From an archaeon HR04 (GTDB taxonomy: Archaea; Thermoproteota; Nitrososphaeria; Nitrososphaerales; Nitrosocaldaceae): a stretch of DNA of 43,290 nucleotides. Each line of letters begins with the position of its first letter. The stretch's first letter is position 1. Positions 25,021 to 34,051 of this stretch are shown piece after piece. The stretch is taken from contig BEHG01000001.1 of NCBI GenBank assembly GCA_002898655.1, positions 1 through 43,290 of the forward strand. Reading direction: 5' to 3'. The position numbers and the translations under genes are program-made. The notes beneath the pieces were generated by a model. The model was given only the letters and a program-made list of their open reading frames with translations. It was not told where the DNA came from and ran no database searches.

Positions 25021-28000
25021 TCAATCATCCCAGAATCCTCTAGTGGTTATATACTGCCTCTCAGCCTCGTATATGCGCTTCAGAAGCACATCCTCCTGCT
25101 CATAAGCATAGTCCCTTAGTATCCTTGCTGCAGTATCAACACCAACTCCATATCCAGATAGTACAAGTAGCGCCCTCTTCCCGAATGTATGCACCAAGGA
25201 TGCAGCCTTCCATGCTCTCCTGAATCTACGCTCCTGCTCACCATCAAGTCTAGCATTCCTAACCTTTAGTAGTATAGCATTATACGTATCATCATCATAT
25301 GGATGTATTGCAGCAACTATCCTTGAGTTACACTTCAAGCATGCTATATGCTCTGGAGCATTGCTAACCTCGACAACACTGCTTGATGCACACTTGAGGC
25401 ATACAAGTCTATGCTTGCTCTTCATAAGCCTATCCCTTACCATCTCTATCACTGCTTGCTCATCACTCAACGGATTTGAACAAGCTCCAATCCCAACCTT
25501 GTTCCTCTCCATGATAGGCTCTGCAAGGGAGGAGAATGAACTATTACTATTACTATCCTTATCCTTATCACTCCCAGCACCTTCTCTTACATCCTTCCAT
25601 ACCATCTTGATGGTCCCATCCCTTAAACCCTCTATTACTTCCTTTGTACCATCAACATCATACTTCTCATGTAATACCTCCCTTAGTGCTTCCCTAACTA
25701 TCGGTGTATTAGCATACCTCTCATAGATCATCCTTGCTATCCTCTTATCATACACTGCATTGGCATCAACTAGACCAAAGCGCTTCGCTACGTTCCATAT
25801 ACTCCAGTTGAGGTTATGTGTATCCTTGAGTGATACCCTTATTACCTCCTCAAGATCATAATCATCAATAAAGCAGTCCATTATATGCTTCTTGCCTATC
25901 CTTGCAGTTGAACTGAGCATTATCCTATAGGGATCAGACCTTACATTAACTACATATCCTAGGTTTGATGATATTATTGTTGAGAGTAGTGATGCTAACG
26001 TATTGTTTATCCTTGTGCCTAAACATGCATGTATTATCACAAGGTTAGGGGAGTATTCTATAACCAATCTCTTATCATCTGGTATGGTGTTACCTAACTC
26101 CCTGTACGCATTGATCAGTACCTTGCTCATCACACAATTTATTCTGCCTTGCACTACAAGCCTCCTCATCCTACCTACAAGTTGTGCAGTTCTATGATCA
26201 ACTGGTATCATCTCACCACTCCAATATGGTACGTTCATGCTCATAGCATAGTAAGGTTCAACATTAACCCTCATCCTAGCATGGTCTACTGCAAGTATCC
26301 TCCACTGCATACCCTTGAGTATGAAGATGTTGCCCTGCTCCCCATAATCGCCCACAAACTCCTGATCTAGAGAGCCTATGACCTTATTGCTTACAGTATC
26401 TACAACATCGAACTTGAGTACATCTGGTATCATGGATGCATTATCATAGTAGTATGCTCTAGCCTTTGCAGCCTTGAATACCAACCTATCTCTATCGAAC
26501 CTTACTATACCATTCTTGCTGAGGAGTTCTAGACAATCTATCACATCATCGATGCTTGTATTCCTGAACTGGTACGCTTGCCTTACCAATGCTAGTGCTT
26601 CCTCAACACTAACCTCTACACCCTCCTCCTTCCTCTTCCTCCTCTTCCCACTATTGTTATTATGGCTATAATCCTTATCATCATCCTCATCTATACCATT
26701 GTAACGTTCCAATGCTAGCCCTACAAGATGGTGTGCAAGTACATCTAGAGGAGATTCATGGACCCTCTGCTCCTCAACATCCCCCTCTGAGAGCCTCTTT
26801 AGTATTGCAAGAGCCTCTATCTCATCATCAGCGTTGTTGGTGAATATCACACCATTGGCTGACTCTCTAGATCTATGCCTACTCCTTCCTATCCTCTGAG
26901 CCATCTTGGATACCTGTCTGGGAGAGCCGTAGTGTATAACAGTGCTTATGGAGCCAACATCTATACCAAGCTCCAGCGAGGATGTGCATACAACAACGTT
27001 GGTCTGTTCTACTGTATCGTGACTGTTATTATCTTCATGTATATTGCCCTTATAATCATAACCATCCCTACACCTAAGCCTACTCTCAGTCTCCTCCCTA
27101 ACCTCTCTAGAGAGTGAGCCATGGTGCACATCCACGCTTATTGTAGGATCGTTTATACCTTGCATTATGCTTGCAATGTACTCAGCCTCATCCCTTGTAT
27201 TTGTGAATACTAGTATGGATTCTCTACCGCTTCTTCTATTCCTCTTTATATATTCTATTATATGCTTTGCTACCTCTGCTATCTGTGCATCTACATACAC
27301 TACATCAACATTGTACTTGCGGAGGGAATCATCAACTATCACTGCAGATTTATTACCCCTCTCCCTTCCTCTACCATTATCTGTATAGTTGCTAACGTAG
27401 GATATGAACTTGGCTGCAGCATCTAGATTGCCTAGTGTTGCACTCAACCCAATCCTTACTACCCTTCTACTCGACAACCTCTCAACCCTCTCAAGGCTCA
27501 AGGCTAGGTGTGCCCCACGCTTATTTGCTAGTAGTTCATGTAGTTCATCTACAACTATCCATTCTAGAGTATGGAATGCTTTAGCCATCTTCCCTACCAG
27601 CATTATTGCTAGAGTCTCTGGCGTAGTTATGAGTACGTCTGGAGGATTATCCTGCATCTTCCTCCTCCTATAACTACTTGTATCACCATGCCTAACATCA
27701 ACACTCAAGCCTAGCATCTCAGCATAGCGTACAAGCCTCCTAAGCATATCCCTATTCAATGCCCTTAGCGGGGTTATGTAGAGTACCTTTATCCCTTGTA
27801 CCTTTATCCCTTCCTTATCCTCACCATCATGATAAGCCTCTGCTACCATGGTAAGTATGGGTATCATTGCAGCCTCTGTCTTACCTGCGCCTGTAGGTGC
27901 AACTATAAGTGAGTCCCTCCTCCTAGCAAGTATTGGTATACTCTTCCTTTGTATAGAGGTTAGTCTAGCATAACCTAGCCTATTGAACATCCCCAATATC

Positions 28001-28089
28001 TTGCCCTCTACCTCTCTGTAAGTGTTATTGGTGTTAGTGTAGTTAGTAGAGTAGTATTGATCTATGGTATGTGAACCCTTACCATCCAT
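25021..28089 (-). CDS. Lhr-type superfamily 2 helicase
   Basis: A 1022-residue DNA/RNA helicase. Motifs in order: the Q-like TSIQRKSIPIL, Walker A APTGAGKTEAA (near residue 70), TPLRALN, TTPETLA, DELHELL (motif II), LSATLGN (III), VFTNTRDEAEYIA (IV), HHGSLSREVREETE, CTSSLELGIDVGS and QRIGRSRHR (VI). The C-terminal half matches the Lhr core extension and includes a four-cysteine zinc motif (CLKCASS...CLKC). Low-complexity Asp/Asn/Ser inserts occur around motif V, near residues 470-485 and near 850. I chose ATG 28089 rather than an in-frame TTG at 28113. Lhr proteins are linked with DNA repair; role here by family only. Confidence 0.9.
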   Translation of the reverse strand: MDGKGSHTIDQYYSTNYTNTNNTYREVEGKILGMFNRLGYARLTSIQRKSIPILARRRDSLIVAPTGAGKTEAAMIPILTMVAEAYHDGEDKEGIKVQGIKVLYITPLRALNRDMLRRLVRYAEMLGLSVDVRHGDTSSYRRRKMQDNPPDVLITTPETLAIMLVGKMAKAFHTLEWIVVDELHELLANKRGAHLALSLERVERLSSRRVVRIGLSATLGNLDAAAKFISYVSNYTDNGRGRERGNKSAVIVDDSLRKYNVDVVYVDAQIAEVAKHIIEYIKRNRRSGRESILVFTNTRDEAEYIASIMQGINDPTISVDVHHGSLSREVREETESRLRCRDGYDYKGNIHEDNNSHDTVEQTNVVVCTSSLELGIDVGSISTVIHYGSPRQVSKMAQRIGRSRHRSRESANGVIFTNNADDEIEALAILKRLSEGDVEEQRVHESPLDVLAHHLVGLALERYNGIDEDDDKDYSHNNNSGKRRKRKEEGVEVSVEEALALVRQAYQFRNTSIDDVIDCLELLSKNGIVRFDRDRLVFKAAKARAYYYDNASMIPDVLKFDVVDTVSNKVIGSLDQEFVGDYGEQGNIFILKGMQWRILAVDHARMRVNVEPYYAMSMNVPYWSGEMIPVDHRTAQLVGRMRRLVVQGRINCVMSKVLINAYRELGNTIPDDKRLVIEYSPNLVIIHACLGTRINNTLASLLSTIISSNLGYVVNVRSDPYRIMLSSTARIGKKHIMDCFIDDYDLEEVIRVSLKDTHNLNWSIWNVAKRFGLVDANAVYDKRIARMIYERYANTPIVREALREVLHEKYDVDGTKEVIEGLRDGTIKMVWKDVREGAGSDKDKDSNSNSSFSSLAEPIMERNKVGIGACSNPLSDEQAVIEMVRDRLMKSKHRLVCLKCASSSVVEVSNAPEHIACLKCNSRIVAAIHPYDDDTYNAILLKVRNARLDGEQERRFRRAWKAASLVHTFGKRALLVLSGYGVGVDTAARILRDYAYEQEDVLLKRIYEAERQYITTRGFWDD

Positions 28090-28178
28090 AATAACCAACC
28101 AACCTATCTGCAAGCAATATAACGTATGAGATGTATGAATAGTTATCTATATGGCATGATAGCAAACAAAATCTTTAC

Positions 28179-28184
28179 AAAAAA
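28179..28184 (-). terminator. Oligo-T terminator after the blue-copper gene
   Basis: On the minus strand a run of six T residues begins about 8 bases after the stop codon of the copper-protein gene. Archaeal RNA polymerase commonly ends at such runs; no stem-loop is evident. Confidence 0.45.
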
Positions 28185-28191
28185 GAGTTAG

Positions 28192-29136
28192 TTAGTAGTT
28201 GCTCATAGGCATATGCAGCCTACCCTTGAACCTGCTCATAGCTACTGCTATACCTGCTATTGATGCGAATACAGCAACTATGCCTATTGGGAACTCTGGC
28301 ACAACGGATATGCTCAAGGTTGATTTACCACTATGCTTTGTATCGAATGGCTTGTTTATACCAGTGCCTAGCACATTTATATCTATTGTGTATGCCCCTG
28401 TGCTTGTAAAGTTAACCTTCTGTTCTGCTTTGCCATCATGAGTATGCTGCTCAGTCTTGCTACTAACTGTATTGCCATTAGCATCAACTACAGCAAAGTC
28501 GTAGTTAACATGCTCTATCAACTTACCACTAGCAGGGTCTATGAACTTTATGTTGAAGGTTACCTCCTGTGGTGGATCAACCGTTAGCATGTTATCTGAG
28601 GCAGTACCAGCACTGAACTCAACCTCAACCTTCACTGAGTTGTTATCTGTAGTTAAGGTTATAAGCCTAGTCTCTGCAGGGGGAGCAGCAGCCTCAACTA
28701 TAACCCTACCTATCATCCATGGATGTACATAACATAGATATGGGTGCTCACCAACCTCTTCAAGAACAACGCTCCACTTACCATTTGGTAGCACTAGTCC
28801 AGAGTCGAACTTTGGATCTCCCAACTTCCATGTTGTTGCATCTAGAGGATTGCTTGCAAATGCTACTGTATGGCTTGCTGTATCCTTGTTCACGAATGTT
28901 ACAGTACTCCCTGCTGGAACAGTTAATGTTGATGGTTTAAAGCACTTATCGCTTAACATCTTCATCCAATCTCCAGTTGGTGAGTATGCTGGATTGCAAG
29001 CCATGTTCTGTGAACCTACTGGCATCTCTATTATGAACTCTGCTGCACTTGTCTGCTTGACATTGCCATATAATGTTAGTGATGCTACTGCTATGCTCAG
29101 TATCCCTAGGGTGAGGATGTTGTAGTTATGCTTCAT
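28192..29136 (-). CDS. Secreted/anchored plastocyanin-type blue copper protein
   Basis: A 314-residue exported protein. Residues 1-32 are a signal peptide ending TSAA. The cupredoxin domain (about 34-150) carries the type 1 copper ligands H89, C135, H138 and M141 in SHTVAF and YLCYVHPWM. A second beta-sandwich domain (about 155-270) follows, then a C-terminal membrane helix after PEFPIG near residue 285. This layout is typical of the numerous copper electron carriers of ammonia-oxidising archaea; a role in periplasmic-like electron transfer is inferred. The frame extends to a TTG at 29151, but the promoter spacing supports the ATG at 29136. A T6 run follows the stop. Confidence 0.92.
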   Translation of the reverse strand: MKHNYNILTLGILSIAVASLTLYGNVKQTSAAEFIIEMPVGSQNMACNPAYSPTGDWMKMLSDKCFKPSTLTVPAGSTVTFVNKDTASHTVAFASNPLDATTWKLGDPKFDSGLVLPNGKWSVVLEEVGEHPYLCYVHPWMIGRVIVEAAAPPAETRLITLTTDNNSVKVEVEFSAGTASDNMLTVDPPQEVTFNIKFIDPASGKLIEHVNYDFAVVDANGNTVSSKTEQHTHDGKAEQKVNFTSTGAYTIDINVLGTGINKPFDTKHSGKSTLSISVVPEFPIGIVAVFASIAGIAVAMSRFKGRLHMPMSNY

Positions 29137-29160
29137 TGTTGTACTATTCAAGCAACCATT

Positions 29161-29170
29161 ACTTAAAGCT
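29161..29170 (-). promoter_or_regulatory. TATA-like element of the blue-copper gene
   Basis: AGCTTTAAGT on the minus strand is centred about 29 bases before the ATG at 29136, which decides between that start and the upstream TTG. Confidence 0.45.
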
Positions 29171-29214
29171 TACATCTTATATTACATGTAGAAAGCAAGA
29201 TTAAACATACATTG

Positions 29215-30096
29215 CTAGATATCAACTATTCCCCTCTCTACTATCTTGAAGAGTGCCTTATTGCTCTTAACCAATGGCTGCAGTAGTGTTGCCCTGAATA
29301 CACTTCCATCAACAATTGCTCTCATACCCTCTTCATCCTTCATCCTACTGCTAAGCCTCTCAAGCCTAACCTTAAAGTGTGCAAACATGGATACAGATCT
29401 ATCCATTATCTGCCTCTCCCTCACCTCCTCTTCATCTAAGCCAGTAACAGTGGTAGCATCAACACCCTCATGCTCATCCCTTGCACTAGATGCAACCCCA
29501 TTGGTTACGATTACTGCAGTATTCCTAAGCACTGCTCTAAGGGCAAGGTCATGCATGAGCCTCATTAGCCTGAGGTGCCCTTCAGCACTCTTGCTCCCAT
29601 ACTCCAACCTGAATAACGATGGGGAATCCTCCACTATAAGAAATGATACACCATGATCATACCTCTCATACATACTATCTACATAGCTTAGTGAAGAGAA
29701 TATATCATCAACATGATATGCTCTCTGTACATAGATCCTATCCATTATGCCTATTATGGCATTGATATCAGCATTGTATCCAGATCCACCATCTCTAGAG
29801 TTCATGTGTGTATTATTGCCATGCTTGCTCCTACCTCCCTCCCCTACTTTACCTTCTCCCCCATCCATCCTAGCCTTATAGATATCGATGATCCTCTCAG
29901 GTCTAAAGTCACCCTTTACATCCACAATGAACACCCTTGCACTCTTGCTAGCCATTGCAGAGTTCAATGCTAGTTGCATGCAGAGTTGTGTCTTGCCTGA
30001 GCCTGAAGCACCAAATACACAGTAGAGTAGACCTCTCCTCACTCCTCCTAACAGTAGTGCATCTAATGCTCTAGATCCTGTGCTTATAACCTGCAT
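29215..30096 (-). CDS. RadB-like RecA-superfamily ATPase
   Basis: The 293-residue protein starts with STGSRALDALLLGGVRRGLL and the Walker A GASGSGKTQ (about residues 29-37), then VFIVDVKGDFRPERI and a Walker B-like VSFLIVEDSPSLF, an arrangement of the RadB/KaiC-type recombination ATPases. A Gly/Ser/Asn-rich insert at about 78-105 interrupts the core. RadB proteins are RadA paralogues with auxiliary roles in recombination; here the name rests on motifs only. It is divergent from the LSm gene, sharing one TATA element. Confidence 0.75.
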   Translation of the reverse strand: MQVISTGSRALDALLLGGVRRGLLYCVFGASGSGKTQLCMQLALNSAMASKSARVFIVDVKGDFRPERIIDIYKARMDGGEGKVGEGGRSKHGNNTHMNSRDGGSGYNADINAIIGIMDRIYVQRAYHVDDIFSSLSYVDSMYERYDHGVSFLIVEDSPSLFRLEYGSKSAEGHLRLMRLMHDLALRAVLRNTAVIVTNGVASSARDEHEGVDATTVTGLDEEEVRERQIMDRSVSMFAHFKVRLERLSSRMKDEEGMRAIVDGSVFRATLLQPLVKSNKALFKIVERGIVDI

Positions 30097-30117
30097 GTAA
30101 GAGATTAGATGCTAGTA

Positions 30118-30129
30118 AGATTTTTATCT
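30118..30129. promoter_or_regulatory. Symmetric TATA element between radB-like and LSm genes
   Basis: AGATTTTTATCT has palindromic ends and reads as a TATA box on either strand (AGATAAAAATCT on the minus strand). Its centre is 27-28 bases from both the ATG at 30096 (minus) and the GTG at 30151 (plus). Confidence 0.6.
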
Positions 30130-30150
30130 TGGGGTATGCTCATCTTCCTA

Positions 30151-30411
30151 GTGAAGTCTTTGTCAAATCAACAACAGCAACATCCCAAGAAACCATTGGT
30201 GGTGCTGCAGAGGGCAATAAACAAGAAGGTATCTGTTAGGCTGAAGAACGAGGCTGAGTATAGAGGGAAGATGAGTAACGTTGACTCTTACATGAACCTC
30301 ATCCTTGAGGATGCTGAGGAGTTCAATGGCTCAACTCATCTTGCAAACTACGGCAAGGTTGTTATAAGGGGCAACAACGTGCTCTTCATAAGGCTTGAGG
30401 ATGAGCTGTAG
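30151..30411 (+). CDS. Sm-like RNA-binding protein (LSm)
   Basis: The Sm1 and Sm2 motifs are clear: RAINKKVSVRLKNEAEYRG and MSNVDSYMNLILEDAEEF, then the C-terminal GKVVIRGNNVLFIRLED. Archaeal LSm proteins form ring oligomers that bind U-rich RNA. The open frame extends upstream to an ATG at 30109, but promoter spacing points to the GTG at 30151, giving 86 residues, a normal LSm length; a TTG at 30160 is another option. The N terminus has a short Gln run. Confidence 0.88.
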   Translation: MKSLSNQQQQHPKKPLVVLQRAINKKVSVRLKNEAEYRGKMSNVDSYMNLILEDAEEFNGSTHLANYGKVVIRGNNVLFIRLEDEL

Positions 30412-30516
30412 GTAAGTAACTGTACTAGTGATGAACATACAGTAGCAGTAATAGTAGTAACAACAGTAGTTAGTTAGCAAGAGATAATGCAAGAGTAGAT
30501 AGATAGAGTAAGGAAG

Positions 30517-30527
30517 ATTTTATAATA
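30517..30527 (+). promoter_or_regulatory. TATA element of metK
   Basis: ATTTTATAATA is centred about 27 bases before the ATG at 30549 and fits a leaderless start there. No room exists for a riboswitch leader. Confidence 0.5.
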
Positions 30528-30548
30528 CCCTTCCATGGTGTAGCCTTG

Positions 30549-31688
30549 ATGAAGCAACTATTCACATCAGAGTCTGTTACAGAGGGGCATCCAGACAAGG
30601 TATGTGATCACATCGCTGATGCTATACTGGATGAGTATATGGCACAGGATAAGTACTCTAGGGTAGCTGTGGAGATCCTTGCAACTGCTGGGTTGATGGT
30701 TGTTGCAGGGGAGGTTACAAGCAGTGCACATGTTGATATCCCTAGGGTTGTAAGGCAGGTTGTGCAGGATATAGGCTATGGTAGCAGTGACTCTGGTCTA
30801 GATCTTGAGAGGTGTAAGTTGATAACATCACTCCATGAGCAGAGCCCAGATATAGCAAGAGGTGTTGTTAGAGGGGATAGCATAGGTGCTGGGGATCAAG
30901 GCTTGATGTTTGGCTATGCATGTGATGAGACTGAGGAGTTTATGCCAATGCCCATAATGATTGCAAACAAACTCTGCATGAGGTTAGCAGAGTTGAGGAA
31001 GAAGAATATAATACCATGGCTCAGACCAGATGGAAAGTCACAAGTAACCGTTGAGTATGATGATGGTGTAGTGAATGGCATAAAGGCAATAGTGCTATCT
31101 GCCCAGCATGCTCCAGATGTTGATATAGAGACTGTAAGGAAGGAGTTGATTGACAAGGTTATAATGCCAGTATGTAATGAACTTATAGACAGCAGTACAA
31201 GGTTCTACATAAACCCAACTGGGCGGTTCGTTATAGGAGGTCCAGCAGGAGACACTGGATTGACAGGGAGGAAGGTTATAGTTGATACCTATGGAGGGGC
31301 ATGCAAGCATGGGGGAGGGGCATTCTCTGGCAAAGACCCTACAAAGGTTGATAGGAGTGCATCGTACATGATGAGGTACATAGCGAAGAATATAGTTGCA
31401 TCTGGGCTAGCGAGGAGGTGTGAACTACAGGTAGCATATGCAATAGGTGTTGCAGAGCCAATAGCGTTGTATGTAAATACATTCAACACTGGCAAGGTAT
31501 CGGATGAGGAGTTGAGTACATACATAATGAGGAACTTCAACCTAACACCAGCAGGGATAATAGACTTCCTTCAGTTGAGGAGACCAATATACAGAAAGAC
31601 AGCAGTGTATGGGCATTTTGGCAGGAATGAGCCAGAGTTCACATGGGAGAGGCTGGATAGTGTTGATCTGTTCAGAAGATTAGTATGA
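30549..31688 (+). CDS. metK: S-adenosylmethionine synthetase, bacterial-type MetK
   Basis: The enzyme makes SAM from methionine and ATP. The 379-residue sequence is of the classical bacterial/eukaryotic type: [19 protein letters not shown] at the N terminus, [28 protein letters not shown], and [20 protein letters not shown]. Most archaea instead use a divergent enzyme (MAT of archaeal type), so this suggests an ancient transfer or a lineage feature. The start is the ATG one codon after a TTG at 30546. Tandem ATGAT and GTAGG repeats follow the stop. Confidence 0.95.
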   Translation: MKQLFTSESVTEGHPDKVCDHIADAILDEYMAQDKYSRVAVEILATAGLMVVAGEVTSSAHVDIPRVVRQVVQDIGYGSSDSGLDLERCKLITSLHEQSPDIARGVVRGDSIGAGDQGLMFGYACDETEEFMPMPIMIANKLCMRLAELRKKNIIPWLRPDGKSQVTVEYDDGVVNGIKAIVLSAQHAPDVDIETVRKELIDKVIMPVCNELIDSSTRFYINPTGRFVIGGPAGDTGLTGRKVIVDTYGGACKHGGGAFSGKDPTKVDRSASYMMRYIAKNIVASGLARRCELQVAYAIGVAEPIALYVNTFNTGKVSDEELSTYIMRNFNLTPAGIIDFLQLRRPIYRKTAVYGHFGRNEPEFTWERLDSVDLFRRLV

Positions 31689-31753
31689 TGATATGATATG
31701 ATATGATGGGTAGGTAGAAGGTAGGTAGGTGGATAGGGTAGGATAGGATGGAT
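31685..31753. repeat. Short tandem repeats after metK
   Basis: About three copies of ATGAT-type units lead into GTAGGTAG/GGATAG units. They lie wholly between the convergent metK and RIO2 genes. Confidence 0.7.
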
Positions 31754-31798
31754 CAGCAATAGGCTCACAAGCAGTTCTATTTATTATTATTATACTAT

Positions 31799-32680
31799 CT
31801 ATCTACATTCTTCATGCAGGGTAACATGGGCTATAGCCATATTCACATCATACTCTAGCCTAAACCTCTTACTGAAGAAGCGTATTATATTGTTAAGATC
31901 CCTCTCAAGCAATGCCCTGGCATTTGGATGCTTCCTTGCATCTACGCTCTGTGGCCAATCTATTATCCATACCTTGCCATTAACATCGTAGAGTATGTTG
32001 TACTCACTAAGATCTGCACTTACCATCCCTATGGAGTACGCTACCCTTATATTCTCAAGCACATCCTCAAGCACATGTCTAGGATCATCAAGGTTTGTGC
32101 ACTCTACAAGCCTAACACCATCTATGTACTCCATTACAAGGGCATGCCTTGCTAATGCTATAGCCTCTGGCACACTTGCACCTGCAACCCTTAACCTCCT
32201 CAGAGATTTGAACTCCTTCATTGCAGTCTCGATACTGGCAAGTAGCCAGCTATGCACATCCTTCAGCATACGCTTCCTTACTACACTCCTAAAGCTTACC
32301 CTACCTATCCTGAAGAACTTCACAGCAAGCATCCTACCATGATCATCAACAGCCTCAAGCACATCAGCCTCCTTCCCCATCCCTATCATTCTACCTACAC
32401 TTGCTATAACACCTCTATCTGCAAGTTCCTTAAGCGCTAGAACATCCAGCCCAGAATATACAAGATGGTAACCCTTGCTAGGACCCTTGTATATAAGGTT
32501 CTTCTCGTTGAGCCTCTTCAAGGCATAGCGTACCTTGTCTATGTGCATCTTAGCGCTGATTGCTATCTTCTCCTCATCAACACTCTCATGCTCCCTTAGC
32601 ATTCTAGCAAATGCCTTAAGTGCTTTAACCTCCTCATCCTCAAGTTCCTTTACATACCTAGCCATATCCAGCATCGACAT
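31799..32680 (-). CDS. RIO2-type atypical kinase/ATPase
   Basis: RIO2 takes part in small-subunit ribosome maturation. An N-terminal winged helix (about residues 1-90, typical of RIO2) precedes the kinase fold with GMGKEADVLEA, the lysine strand AVKFFR, the catalytic segment ADLSEYNILYD and the metal-binding IDWPQ. The residue two before the catalytic Asp reads Ser (VSADLSEYN) where RIO2 proteins usually show His (VHADLS or VHGDLS). Length, 293 residues, is normal. The gene is divergent from cbiD across 54 bp. A second ATG at 32674 is a possible start. Confidence 0.92.
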   Translation of the reverse strand: MSMLDMARYVKELEDEEVKALKAFARMLREHESVDEEKIAISAKMHIDKVRYALKRLNEKNLIYKGPSKGYHLVYSGLDVLALKELADRGVIASVGRMIGMGKEADVLEAVDDHGRMLAVKFFRIGRVSFRSVVRKRMLKDVHSWLLASIETAMKEFKSLRRLRVAGASVPEAIALARHALVMEYIDGVRLVECTNLDDPRHVLEDVLENIRVAYSIGMVSADLSEYNILYDVNGKVWIIDWPQSVDARKHPNARALLERDLNNIIRFFSKRFRLEYDVNMAIAHVTLHEECR

Positions 32681-32704
32681 ATGCTAATGATGATCTTGCT
32701 CACA

Positions 32705-32720
32705 ATAATATAAAATAAAT
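32705..32720. promoter_or_regulatory. Central AT-rich promoter element between RIO2 and cbiD
   Basis: The AT-rich stretch AATAATATAAAATAAA-T lies between ATG 32680 (minus) and ATG 32735 (plus), with TATA-like boxes readable on both strands at about 25-30 bases from each start. Confidence 0.45.
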
Positions 32721-32734
32721 AGAATAGAGATTTA

Positions 32735-34051
32735 ATGGATGATGATGATAGTTGTATGAGTAGTGATGCTAATTCTGATTCTATCCCTACCTCTACCTCT
32801 ACCCCTACTACCAACTCTGATACCAATACCTCTATTAGTGTTGATGATCCCATGCTGAAGGAGATTGAAGAAGAGCAGGAGCAGGAGTTGCCAAGGGATA
32901 TACTGGAGAAGAAGAGGAAGGGTCTACTAAGAACAGGGTATACAACAGGTACATGTGCAACAGCAGCAGCAAAGGCAGCACTCATATCACTTATGAGTAG
33001 AGGTAGAGAGTTACCAGCAAATGTAACAGTTACCCTACCAAAGGGCAACAAGGCTACATTACCAGTTAAGGAGTGTATCTTTGTTGCTAATGCTGATGAT
33101 AGTGATAGAGAGTATGCTGTATGCACAGTTGTAAAGGATGCTGGAGATGATCCAGATGTTACACATGGTGCAGAGATAGTTGCTAGGGTTGAATGGCTTG
33201 ATGGTGAGCCTGAGAGGATAGAGGTTACAGGGGGCAAGGGTGTAGGGGTAGTAACAAAGCCAGGACTTGGGCTTGAGGTAGGAAGGCATGCAATAAACCC
33301 TACACCAATGCGTATGATAATCAATGCTGTTAGAGAGGTTGCATCTGAGCATCTTAAGCAGAGGGGCGTGAAGGTTACAATATCAGTGCCTAGAGGCGAG
33401 GAACTGGCAAAGCAGACAGATAACCCAAGGTTAGGGATAGTTGGGGGTATAAGCATCCTAGGTACTACAGGGATAGTTGTACCATACTCAACCGCATCAT
33501 TTGCAGCAAGTATAAAGCAATGCATAGATGTTGCAGTAGCCATGGGTGATTATACAATAGTGCTTACAACTGGAGGAAGGAGTGAGGAGTTTGCAAGACA
33601 GGTTATACCAAACCTGCCTGATCACTGCTTCATTCAGATGGGTGACTTTGTTGCATACTCTGTGAGGCAGGCAGCGATGAAGGGTATAAAGCATATAATC
33701 ATTGCAGGGTTCATAGGCAAGCTCTCAAAGACAGCAAAGGGTATCAAGCAGACACATGTTAAAGGCTCCCATGTTGATATGGAGTTCCTTGCTGATGTTG
33801 CCAAAGAATGCAATGCAAGCATGGAGTTGTATGAGCAGATAAGGAATGCAAATACTGCAAGGCATGTTATGGAGATAGTTATGGCTAACAATCTACAAGG
33901 TTACTTTGATAGGTTGTGCAGGAAGGTATGTGAGAGGCTAAGTTCTTACGTGGAGGATAAAGCAAGTATAGAGTGCATAATGTTCGACTTTGATGGTAAG
34001 ATAATAGGTAGGGCAAGTAAGAGTATGAAGGAGAAGGAGGTTTATATGTAA
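32735..34051 (+). CDS. cbiD: Cobalt-precorrin-5B C1-methyltransferase
   Basis: CbiD acts in the anaerobic cobalamin pathway. The signature RTGYTTGTCATAAAKAAL starts at residue 66, then VTLPKGNKATLPV, DDPDVTHGAEI, GGKGVGVVTKPGLGL, AINPTPMRMI, and TTGGRSEE. Before this lies a 60-residue N-terminal extension rich in Asp, Ser, Thr and Glu, produced by triplet-type sequence and not part of the fold. The gene starts the cluster and overlaps cbiG by one base (TAATG), so the two are coupled. Confidence 0.95.
   Translation: MDDDDSCMSSDANSDSIPTSTSTPTTNSDTNTSISVDDPMLKEIEEEQEQELPRDILEKKRKGLLRTGYTTGTCATAAAKAALISLMSRGRELPANVTVTLPKGNKATLPVKECIFVANADDSDREYAVCTVVKDAGDDPDVTHGAEIVARVEWLDGEPERIEVTGGKGVGVVTKPGLGLEVGRHAINPTPMRMIINAVREVASEHLKQRGVKVTISVPRGEELAKQTDNPRLGIVGGISILGTTGIVVPYSTASFAASIKQCIDVAVAMGDYTIVLTTGGRSEEFARQVIPNLPDHCFIQMGDFVAYSVRQAAMKGIKHIIIAGFIGKLSKTAKGIKQTHVKGSHVDMEFLADVAKECNASMELYEQIRNANTARHVMEIVMANNLQGYFDRLCRKVCERLSSYVEDKASIECIMFDFDGKIIGRASKSMKEKEVYM

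Noticed and set aside
28090-28113. TTG-started extension of the Lhr-type helicase
   Set aside because: The in-frame ATG at 28089 is a better start, and the extra residues (MQIGWLVI) come from intergenic repeat sequence.
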